Below, piece after piece: positions 55,923-64,000 of a DNA stretch of 64,000 bases. Below the pieces are notes generated by a model, which was given only the letters and a program-made list of their open reading frames with translations, did no database searches and was not told the DNA's origin. Origin of the DNA: Diphasiastrum complanatum (Eukaryota; Streptophyta; Lycopodiopsida; Lycopodiales; Lycopodiaceae); assembly GCA_029204225.1 (NCBI GenBank), contig CM055107.1, positions 18,836,218 through 18,900,217 of the forward strand. The letters run 5' to 3'. How positions within the stretch are numbered: the stretch's first letter is position 1; every line of letters begins with the position of its first letter. A program made the translations under genes and the position numbers.

Positions 55923-56389
55923 TTGGGTATACACACAATATATGTTTTTTGCAATATACTGAAAATCAATTGATTGACAACAAAGGAGCATAGACATCTT
56001 GAAGACATAAAAGAAATGTACCTGCCAAATGGTTGAGGAAAAACAAATGTACCGCTTTGTAGAGTCAATGGCAGAATAACCACTCTCATCTTTCTTGACA
56101 GTTACATTGGGACCATTGCCAATAATTTTGAACCATTTGACATCAAATATGAAAAAGTTGAATCCCCCATTGTAGCTTCGAGGATGTCATTAATTGCCCC
56201 ACAACAATCAAGTTGAGAAGAGAGTAAATTGGTGTCAGTTGTGCTTGCTCAACTCTCATGCGCTTCGTACGAAAGTGTTGTCCATGCATTCACAATGCAT
56301 TGTATTTTTTGTACTGAGAACGAGTAAGAACAAATTTTGTTAGGGATATAACAAGCATGTAGAAAGTAAAAATTAAATAGCTTAACATG

Positions 56390-56960
56390 TGAATGATGTA
56401 CATTGCTTATACGAAAATCACATCCCCTTGCAAATCCCCACTCTCTCTCTGTTACTTCCTTGTTGTTTGCCAAGGCTTCTCTAAGGGCATCGCGTAGCCA
56501 ATCAAGCATCATGTCCTTGAGTAGAAGGGCGAGGTCAAGTGGGTATGGTTGTCTTCTATGCCCTCTTATGAATGTGGCTCGAGCGGTTTGTATCCGAGTC
56601 TCAGCCTCTTCATATCTCGAAATCCACTTTTGCATTTCTTCGCTATTAAGAATGCAAAACTTATTCACCTTCTCCCTGAAGGACTCACTCATTCTCATGA
56701 TCACTCCTTTTACTCGAGGAACCTCCCCAACAACACGCTCATCATCCTTACTATCCCAAAGAGGAGGAATAGAAGGATCGCTATGAGCAAGGAACTTCAT
56801 GATATAAACCATGGACTCTTGCACTAGGCATCCTTTCGCCATGCTACCCTCAAGCCTTGCTCTTTTTCATACAAATCGTTTCAATGTTTTCATGAATTGT
56901 TTCAAGAAAAACATCCAACGGCTATGGACAGTGCGTATATTGATGAGAGAACAATATTAA
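56390..56960 (-). pseudogene. CACTA transposase DUF4218-side segment, copy D
   Basis: Read on the minus strand: HSRWMFFLKQFMKTLKRFV, a stop, then EGSMAKGCLVQESMVYIMKF, PPLWDSKDDERVVGEV, KVNKFCILNSEEMQKWISRY and NNKEVTEREWGFARGCDFRI. This fits the end of DUF4218 (RWMYP.ER....LK..VR...EGS.A.GY..EE) and the region joining it to DUF4216 in plant CACTA transposases (TNP2-like). The 197-codon ORF from 56842 is open to 56249, but its last 45 codons probably read into an intron. Confidence 0.75.
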
Positions 56961-57193
56961 TAAGAGAACATGTCACCAAAGTTCCGATAGTCAAGGATGG
57001 ACTAAGAATAGACAATTGGCGAATGTATATGACGTACCTGCAATGGCCACATCATCTACGACAACAAAAAGGTTCGAACAAGTTCATGCAAATAATATTG
57101 TCAAAGGCCATGGGTGTCTCAAGTGAAGTATTGTTGTTCGAAGTTAGCAAGTCTACAGGTTTGTACTTTTTTTTCAGTCCGATGTGCAAGTAA
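56897..57193 (+). CDS. Unidentified ORF, 98 aa, partly antisense to the transposase
   Basis: The plus-strand frame (DERTILIREHVTKVPIVKDG, QWPHHLRQQKGSNKFMQIIL, GVSSEVLLFEVSKSTGLYFF) looks protein-like beyond the 60 bp that overlap the DUF4218 segment on the other strand. No family is recognised. It may be a second, inserted gene fragment. Confidence 0.25.
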   Translation: MFQEKHPTAMDSAYIDERTILIREHVTKVPIVKDGLRIDNWRMYMTYLQWPHHLRQQKGSNKFMQIILSKAMGVSSEVLLFEVSKSTGLYFFFSPMCK

Positions 57194-57365
57194 GATCTAG
57201 AGTTTAATTGGTATGGGAGAAATAAGTTCACAGTAGGTAGGCTCCAAAGTTTAAGCAATATGAGCAGACTTGAACTCAATAGTGTGACGAGACCATGAGA
57301 ATCTGTCGACTTTTGGCAGAATTCAAAGGTAGACTGGTCTCCGATGTCACAAATGTCTTGTGAAA

Positions 57366-57750
57366 AGAACTTTTCATACCCTAACCCTAATATCTAACCT
57401 AATATGTCATTCGATTCACCCTAACTTGGGGTCAAGATCTCCAAAAACAATGTAAAACATGCTATTTTTAGATCCTAGAATTTCTCTAGCCTATCCGAAC
57501 ATGTGTTTGCCTCATTTCAAAGATGCCATCACAATGTAATATGAGGATGAACTTATTGGAAAGCATCCTATGTGATTTGTCATGTGTGGCATCTAGATAC
57601 ATGGCCATCTTGCGAATTACAATGCATGTGACCAAAATTGGTCAAGCTAGAATTGTGAAATTTCAATAATAACACCATTTGTGAATAATTGAAAAAGATT
57701 ATCTATGCTAGATATAGGGGTCATATGTTTTTTACATCAAGCATCTAGGT
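57366..57750. other. Gene-free stretch
   Basis: Two CCCTAA units near 57380 are not enough to call telomeric sequence. Nothing else is supported. Confidence 0.35.
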
Positions 57751-57754
57751 GTAG

Positions 57755-58440
57755 GATGTTGATAGGAATAAATTTGGCATAGATGGCAAATTATGCATTT
57801 CCACTTGTAATGCCACTATTGAGCCAAAATAGAGTAAGAGGCTAAACACATGCCAATTAGAGTGTAGACAAGTGTAAAGCTTTTGTTTGATGAATTCCAA
57901 GAGGTCCAATAGGATTTAGAGGTGGAACCTTGTGAGGTCCAATAGGAAATTGAGGTGTGCTTGAATATAGTCCAATAGAATTAAGAGGTGCATGGATCAA
58001 TGGTCCGATAGGATCAAGAGGTGACAAAGTATGGTCCAATCATAGTTAAGCATAGTGGTAGCTCGTGGATCTACTAGTATCATTGTACTCCTCATTTTGG
58101 ATCTAATTGATTTGGTGATTTCATGGATTTTGTGAGTTATTGGATTTTTAATTTTCTCTCTCTACCCGAGAGCTCATGATGCTTTTTCTCTCTCTAACCG
58201 AGGAGAGCAGCTTGTTTTTACTTAGATTATTTTTTGAATACTTCCCACACGTGTGAGTGAGAGTTGGAAGTGATTGAATGCATGTAGTAGTGTGTTTTTG
58301 CCATAGAATCAAAGATAGATCTTGAATCTCAATCTAGTCTTGATCTTGGTGCATCTACACACCTTAGGAGATCACAAGTACATGTAGTGGACAATCCACA
58401 CGTGTGAAATTCAACACCATTGATGTGCAACATTCCATTC
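57755..58440 (+). repeat. Repeat family X, direct copy
   Basis: This matches 28.69-29.33 kb in reverse. It contains four to five units of a roughly 35-bp minisatellite built on 'gtccaatagga...agaggtg' (57900-58040), two 'ttctctctctacccgag'-like blocks (58156 and 58182) and two CACACGTGTG palindromes (58246 and 58397). It is non-coding. Confidence 0.65.
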
Positions 58441-59924
58441 AAACAATCCATCTAAACGGACAAAATTATTCAATGGCACATTTAAAGTTATGAAACTTCA
58501 AATACACCACCTAATAACAAGTCTATTATGTGGTCTCTTGTGAATACATTTTGATATCATATTAAGTCCCACATTTTACATATATTCATAATGTGAACAA
58601 TGACAAACTCTTGGTTGTATTTCACGCTACAGCTCTAAGATTTTTTGCTCTTGTCATAAGATTATATTGGTTCGCAACAATACATCAATCAAGTTCCAAT
58701 GGGCTACTACACACAACACAATATGTACTATCAATTATTTTCTCATCCTCGATAATGGCACCCAAAATTTTATACATGTCATGGCTCATTGAATCCTAAA
58801 TGACGAGTTTTAACTAAAATATATAGGATATCATTCTCCAAAAAGAGGAATTGGTAACAATAGTATGGTATCAAAACAATTGTGTAGCATAATAAATAAT
58901 AATCTAGGCATAAATGGATCTTTAGATAAGGTAGCCAAGAGTATCATAGAATGAATATTAGCATCATCAATAGATATACAAATATTCATTTGATCATGTT
59001 GCCATTATCATAAAATACCAGTACCTCAATTTCAAATCTACCACTTGCAGCTAACTTTTAATAGAATCATAAGTAATTTTGTACACGCGAAATCGTATCA
59101 ACACATACTTTCCAAATATGCATTTCTATTTGTAACCAATGCATTTTTGTACAAATCATCACTAACTTTCTATAAAATAGTGAAAATAATAAAGATATTT
59201 AGAGAACATGCAACATACAACTTAGAGAGGTCTTACCTACACATACTAACCATCTAGAAGCATTTACTATGTCCTTTATTTTATTTGTGTTGAAACTCTA
59301 CCACCTTAAATCATCGCAATGTCTAGCATCCTAACTAAACAAAGTTGTATAAACACTGTTCAACTGAAATATGAAAAACATTACTATTGCTTCAGGCATT
59401 GTTTTAGCCATCTTTGTGGATCATTTTCTTGAATATGTGTTATTAAGCAGTGATATTTCAACACGATTTCTCTCCTTTCGTAGCCCTTTATTTAACCTAC
59501 CTTGTCTATATTTCTTGCTTGATATCATGTATTTCCTTAACAAACTTGTAACAATAAAGAGATATTTTGGCCCCTAACAAGTACATGTTTTCTTTATATG
59601 AAGAACGTGAAAGTTGAAATATGTTATTACTATACAAGTTTTTTCAATAAAAATGACCTGAAAGTTTACACATATTACTCATATTGTACGCTTCTTAAAA
59701 GTTTACATATGGTTAGAACTCAAAATAGTATTCAAGACACAACTCTGACAACTAAGAGAATGCAAAATATCCATAAGCAAAACAAATTTTAATGGTCCTC
59801 CAAAGCTAAACAATATAATCTATTCCACCAACCTACACCCTAAATCTATGACCTTGCCACCTGGCAGATTGACTTCCGTAAACTTTTATTTGAAAAGAAA
59901 TTGTTTTCCCACCAAATTGCATAT
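58441..59924. other. Gene-free AT-rich stretch
   Basis: About 1.5 kb contain no protein-like frame, LTR ends or repeats shared with the rest of the window that I could identify. Confidence 0.4.
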
Positions 59925-60624
59925 GTCACAATTTATTTTGTTATAAAATAATACATTTGTGGCCAATATATATTGTTTTCAAAATTATTACGTCTTTATG
60001 CAATGTTGCATTTCTTAAGTTTCATTTCAAACACATCTCGCAATCACTTAAAATTGGAAAAAATTATCTATAAATTTGTGAACTAATTAAGAGAACAATT
60101 AGAAAATGTAGAGATGTTGATTTTTTATATATTATAGTTAGTAAAAGACAAGAATCAGATTGAATGTGGTGTTTAAATTGGGATCCACACCCAAACATTC
60201 AAATATTTCTAAATCAAGTATAGCTAACCAAATCAGAAGTGTTAGTATAACACCATTTATTGATACTCTAGTTGATGTGTATTACTTATCAGTAGCAACC
60301 TTTACAAGTCATGTTTGGATTCATGTAGAGGGTTTGTGCCTAACATATGAGGAAATTTTTGGTTTCCATCTTTTCCCAATTGGAAAAGATAGATTGCTCT
60401 GTGAGAAACTCATATGGAGTTTTGGATAGTCCTTGGTATCCAAAAGTCCAAATTTCATGAAATGAAGTTTTAGTAAATCTTAAGTTATTATAGATTACAA
60501 CCTAAGAGTCATAGAATCTACACACATTCTAGATTGGACCTTAACTTTGGAATCGCACTTTGTGAATTGTCTAGAGTTACCCTAAGGAAAATTTGAGAAT
60601 TCCAATTCTTTATAGGCTCCTTCG
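59925..60624 (+). repeat. Repeat R3
   Basis: The left part (59925-60140) matches R1 36940-37150. About 70 bp of R1 are then missing, and similarity resumes to 'ttctttataggc' (60624; 37730 in R1), where a copia fragment begins. Confidence 0.8.
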
Positions 60625-60793
60625 ATTTCCACTTCAAGTCTTATGTGTCGTCTTCAGGCTTTACTTCTATACCTGTAACAACATCCCATAACTCGTTGGC
60701 AATTAGCAAGGTCTTCATCTTAAATTTCCACAAATGATAATTGGATTCATTCAGCTCGTTTGCAATAAGACCAGCTTTACTTTGAGAATCCAT
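60610..60793 (-). pseudogene. Ty1/copia gag N-terminal fragment
   Basis: The minus-strand ATG at 60793 starts MDSQSKAGLIANELNESNYH, then LWKFKMKTLLIANELWDVVT, the standard copia gag opening (L...NY..W...M...L....LW..V). A stop follows after about 50 codons, and similarity ends at the junction with R3. The leader and primer site lie upstream on the same strand. Confidence 0.75.
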
Positions 60794-61140
60794 CTGGAAC
60801 TTAATCCGTCGATTGTATCGATGACGCTAAGATGTAGTGATGCCAACAACAAGAAATCAATTCTCTGATACTGAAAGGATGAAAGGAACTGAAGAGTTTG
60901 ATATCACAAAAGATATCAAGTATTAGAGCTTTTTTCTCTGATATCAAAATAGTATTATGCCATAATAGAGATCACAAGTTTGATACTATGACGGTTCAAA
61001 TAAAGTAGTGATCTAGCACTGATACTATGATAGTATGCTTTGATACCATGTCGAAAATAGGTGAGATGATTGAATGGTGGAAACAAAAACTTTTCCTTCT
61101 TCCAATGCATGACTACACCTATCACAGTGAACAAAACAGT
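60794..61140 (-). mobile_element. Copia 5' end: leader, primer site and LTR stub
   Basis: At 61037-61048 the plus strand reads gctttgatacca, complement of TGGTATCAAAGC, a Met-tRNA-type primer site with one change. LTR sequence (TGTCGAAAATAGG...) follows at 61049 and is cut by CACTA copy E near 61140. Between primer site and gag, similar strings (ctctgatactg, ctctgatatca, tttgatactat, ctgatactatg) occur several times. Confidence 0.65.
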
Positions 61141-61194
61141 AGTGATAGAATGTGTATACCCAAGAAATTGTAGCATATATATAGATACTAATTA

Positions 61195-61655
61195 TGAGTC
61201 AATGTTTATGGCATGGTAACATCGTCTAGTTACATGAGGTCTTTCACCCCGACCGTTCAGATCCTAGATGGTGGTACATGATTCAAGTCGCTCCTCCAAG
61301 TAAAAGAATTTTTTAGGATAGAGATGTCATGGAGGACATGGCGCTGCCAACTGATGCACCTGAAAAAGATCGTGATGATGGATTTGATGACACATTTTCA
61401 GAGAATCATGTGCAAGATTCACCAGGTAGTGATGATATTGAGCGTGATGCATCGTCATTGGATGGATCGATGACACACGACACACCTTCTCGATCTCCCT
61501 TGTTGTCACAGTCGCCATTAGCTTGTGAAGATCAACTTATTAATAACGATGTTATAGGAGATATTTGGGTAGAATTAGAGATAGACTCTGTTGGTTTGGC
61601 ATATTTGTCACATGATGATGCGGCAAATGATAATGAGGAACCACCAAATGAATAA
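61195..61655 (+). pseudogene. CACTA transposase last exon, copy E (best preserved tail)
   Basis: After an intron ending 'ttatgag' (61199), the reading is SQCLWHG(N)IV, a stop, LHEVFHPDRSDPRWWYMIQV, another stop in 'KRIF*DRDV', then an open frame from MEDMALPTDAPEKDRDDGFD to EPPNE and TAA (108 codons, 61329-61655). The tail is acidic and ends with QLINNDVIGDIWVELEIDS and LSHDDAANDNE, conserved in copies B to D. Two early stops make it a pseudogene, though the tail is intact. Confidence 0.75.
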
Positions 61656-61769
61656 GTTGTTGGATCCTCATCCATTGTTTATCTAGTTCTACGGATTTTT
61701 CCGTGTTTTTATACAGTCTACAGAATTACAAACGTTTTTACACATTCTGCAGAAATACGTGGAGTTTGA

Positions 61770-62110
61770 CAACAGTGTCATATTTTGTCTCTCTACAACC
61801 CTAATAGTGTCGCCTGTCAAAAATTACAAGTAAAATTATAGTGTCACATTTTTTGCATTTTTGCGACATTGTCGCTTGTCAAGAATCCCATGTAAAAATA
61901 TAGTGTTGTCTTTTTTGTATTTTTCGCCTGTCAGGAATTACGAGTAAAAATGCAGAGTCACATTTTTTGCATTTGACTTTGGCAAAGTGTGGGGCTACCT
62001 CAAATATGAAGGACATGAGATTTTAGGACATTGTCACAATTTTCACAAAAAGTTGATGTTGTCATCTTTTTGTGACATTGTCACCTATGACAGTTTTAAT
62101 TCATTTCTAC
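61770..62110. repeat. CACTA subterminal repeats, copy E
   Basis: At least six units carry tagtgtcg, cattgtcg or gtgtcaca with 'ttgcattt' and 'cctgtca.aaattac' between them. They are equivalent to 33340-33640. Confidence 0.65.
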
Positions 62111-62120
62111 GGAGTGACAG

Positions 62121-62785
62121 TTTTAGTTCATTTATGCAGATAGACTGTTTACGGCCAATTTTTGCCGCTTATCAACAATCAATTTCTGAGAAGGAACTGG
62201 ATGAATGCCAACGGACTCCAGCAGACTCCAGCCAGCTGGCAGTTGCATTTGAAGACCTGATTACTTAGTATAAATCAGCTATGGCATACATCTCATTATC
62301 AATGATCAAGATGTAAAAATGTTATTGTGAATTGTGAAGGAGTTGAGTGTTATTACATGATGCTTCTTGTGCTCTCATCAAGCAGATCGTTCATAATCAA
62401 AAAGTATTGTTGTTAGCTCTCTATCAAGCTTTCAAGCTTGAACTCTCTTGAGCATTCTAGTTCAGTCTTTTAGAGATTTATTTTAGAGTTGCTATTGTGT
62501 TGCTGCTTATCAGCAGAGCTGCTTATTATCAGACTTATTTTCAGTTACTCAGAGACAGCCTACAGTGCGCGGTTTCTATCTGCTATTGTCTTGCACTCAT
62601 TAGCATTTGATTTTGTTTTTATGAATCATTATTATTTCTTATTGCGTTCAGTATATGTTAGAATGCATGCATCTCTGTATTTCTTTGGTAACTGATAGAA
62701 ATTGTCTAAGAATTCAACACTTTATGTTTGGCTACGTAATCACTTAGTATCTAGCAAAAACTAGTTGCTAAAGATTGGACATGAT
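62121..62785. other. Gene-free stretch, LTR-like composition
   Basis: A 27-bp unit (tgacagttttaattcatt...) is duplicated at 62096-62149. A TATA-like string, gtataaat, lies near 62268, followed by transcript-leader-like CT-rich sequence. I could not find paired ends or a target duplication, so an LTR is only suspected. Confidence 0.3.
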
Positions 62786-63035
62786 ATGTACCTGCTCACA
62801 TTAAAACAAATGTCTTGCTTTGATCCGTTCAAAGCTTGGTAGAGTCAATGGAAAAATCCACTCTCATCTTTCTTGACAGTTACATTGGAACCATTGCAAA
62901 TAACTTTGACCCATTTGACATCAAATATGAAAAAGTTGAATCCCTAAATCTAACTTTGAGGATGTCATCAATTGCCCCACAATAATCAAGTTGAGAAGAG
63001 AGTAAATTGGTGTCAGCTATGCTTGCGCAACTCTC
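62786..63035 (-). pseudogene. CACTA copy F, DUF4216 fragment
   Basis: On the minus strand it reads DTNLLSSQLDYCGAIDDIL with the following blocks of DUF4216 in shifted frames, matching copy C closely. It is continuous across the site where copy C holds solo LTR 1 (single TGTCA near 63013). Only about 250 bp remain. Confidence 0.7.
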
Positions 63036-63109
63036 TTAGATAAAAATTAAATAACTTCTAAGAATAAAAAGCACAATCTCTAACATAGAGATCTTTAACC
63101 ATCATCTAT

Positions 63110-63930
63110 ATGGATGTCGTTGAAAATATCTATCAATATATTTCCCGCAATATCCGTAGATCGAACAAGATTATTAAATGAATGTTGTTCTTAATTTCCC
63201 CAATAGAAGTATTCGTTTTACCCAAATTACTCAATGATTATATTATTTCAGGGTAAGGTGGTATAAATCTACTACATCCCTCAGTTAAGGATAGAATGCC
63301 TTGTACTTCTTGAATGGTGGTCAGAGTAGGCCAACTCTGAGAGAAAGCTTGATTAGTTTCAACTATAGGCTGAATTGTTTCTATATTTTTCAAGGATGGT
63401 ATATTATACAATCTCATACTATAGTCATATATCTTCTGTAATATATTGCTTCTATAGATGTTCTAGGGCCTTAATGGAATAACTTCCACTGGGTAAACTT
63501 TCCTCTATGGTTTCACTAATTTCAGAGTCTACCGTGGCCCAACATATGCCATTCAGAGTATATTCTATATTTAAATATATATGATCAATTAAACCCAATT
63601 CATATAATGTTTTTAGAAACTCTAATATCACTTTTCTTTGAGATTCAGACTTTATCCAAAGTCTTGGCATTTTTAATTACTTTCACTATCTTATAAACGG
63701 GTTTAGATTCACTTTGTTCCCAAGTTTGTCGATAAGAATGCCAAATTCCCTTAATTAATACTTCATATTTCCTTACTAAGTTTCCCTGAGTATTGGTTTG
63801 AGTTACTCTTATTTTACCTATTCCATGTGAGGTCTCCTTAGGAGATTCATACCATATACAATTTCCTCAATACAATACCTCACAAGGTCTATTCCAATCG
63901 GGATGTTCATGATATGGAAGTTAAGATTCG
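63110..63930 (-). pseudogene. Unidentified decayed coding region at the window edge
   Basis: On the minus strand, protein-like segments run from about 63850: GKIRVTQTNTQGNLVRKYEV, then IWHSYRQTWEQSES, joined to the open frame 63670-63452 (MPRLWIKSESQRKVILEFLK, YELGLIDHIYLNIEYTLNGI). After frame changes comes a segment at about 63370-63130 (FSQSWPTLTTIQEVQGILSL, then EGCSRFIPPYPEIIQSLSNL). Stops and shifts occur near 63870, 63450 and 63380. The family is not recognised. A retroelement or virus-derived protein is possible, but no polymerase, protease or zinc motif supports either. The sequence probably continues beyond 64000. Confidence 0.4.
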
Positions 63931-64000
63931 TCAATTTTCTCTTCCTTTTGATATATTTTAAGTTGTTTCTTTAACACTCCTCTCTTTTTTTTAAAATCAT

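Larger units (their letters stand above)
55208..57365 (-). mobile_element. CACTA element copy D
   Basis: This is the most informative CACTA copy. On the minus strand it runs DUF4218 end (56960-56390), intron, DUF4216 (56240-56030), acidic tail (55922-55430), then the 12-bp repeat (55325-55208). At its right edge 'gcagaattcaaaggtagact' (57322) matches copy C (36450), after which the copies differ. Termini were not found. Confidence 0.75.
61140..62120 (+). mobile_element. CACTA element copy E, 3' end
   Basis: It contains the last transposase exon (61195-61655), then the 'catccattgtttatctagtt' block (61669), and a subterminal array of 'tagtgtcgcctgtcaaaaatta'-type units to about 62110. The 12-bp minisatellite region present in other copies is deleted between 61655 and 61665. 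The 3' end aligns with copy C near 33345. Confidence 0.75.

Noticed and set aside
57370-57395. CCCTAA units suggesting an interstitial telomere repeat
   Set aside because: Only two units are present, which is expected by chance in this sequence.
1-64000. A defence system, biosynthetic cluster or CRISPR array
   Set aside because: The window is plant repeat DNA with dead transposable elements. I found no operon-like layout, no spaced direct repeats with unique spacers, and no intact enzyme genes.

Overview
The window looks like intergenic DNA from a large, repeat-rich plant nuclear genome, probably a vascular plant. The evidence is AT-rich sequence, plant-type Ty1/copia and Ty3/gypsy pol genes with initiator-Met-tRNA primer sites, CACTA (En/Spm) transposase pieces with DUF4218 and DUF4216 segments, and a broken nepenthesin-type aspartic protease. 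I found no complete host gene, rRNA, tRNA or CRISPR. Almost every coding region carries stops, frameshifts or deletions, so this is an old, nested transposon graveyard. I cannot name the species. A gymnosperm or another slowly purging large genome would fit, but that is a guess.

Layout, left to right. 1-470: 3' end of CACTA copy A. 0.6-3.3 kb: decayed minus-strand coding region of unknown family. 4.06-5.64 kb: gypsy RNase H/integrase (minus). 5.9-7.4 kb: two unidentified minus-strand ORFs, one of 313 codons. 8.08-8.75 kb: tandem array of about 87 bp. 8.9-10.16 kb and 16.6-17.8 kb: two copies of a duplicated, unidentified Cys/Ala-rich gene fragment. Between them lie copia gag remnants (10.65 kb plus strand; 14.8-16.0 kb minus strand, with primer site and LTR) and a 295-codon ORF with an internal duplication (13.3-14.7 kb).

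18.5-26.0 kb: the most complete gypsy element (minus). It runs primer site, leader built of a 123-bp higher-order tandem repeat, gag, protease, RT, RNase H and integrase zinc finger. A GC-rich 1.25-kb block interrupts it. 26.0-27.3 kb: CACTA copy B. 27.3-32.6 kb: no genes, only small repeats. 32.6-33.3 kb: copia fragment. 33.3-36.5 kb: CACTA copy C, split by a 1075-bp solo LTR with a 5-bp target duplication.

36.9-39.95 kb: repeat R1, comprising a gypsy integrase tail, an insert with a hairpin and a GA microsatellite, and an aspartic protease pseudogene. 40.07-41.4 kb: gypsy gag. 41.4-47.2 kb: nearly full-length but dead copia element (plus). 47.2-51.7 kb: LTR element with no recognisable proteins (LARD-like, minus). 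51.7-54.2 kb: repeat R2, split by a 917-bp solo LTR. 55.2-57.4 kb: CACTA copy D. 59.9-61.1 kb: repeat R3 and a copia 5' end. 61.1-62.1 kb: CACTA copy E. 62.8-63.0 kb: CACTA copy F. 63.1-63.9 kb: unidentified coding-like stretch.

The genes do not form a pathway. The most unusual recurrent signal is a small ORF of about 60 codons with 4-residue repeats (consensus G-Y-K/R-E). It lies antisense in the 3' region of the CACTA family and is intact in two of the copies.
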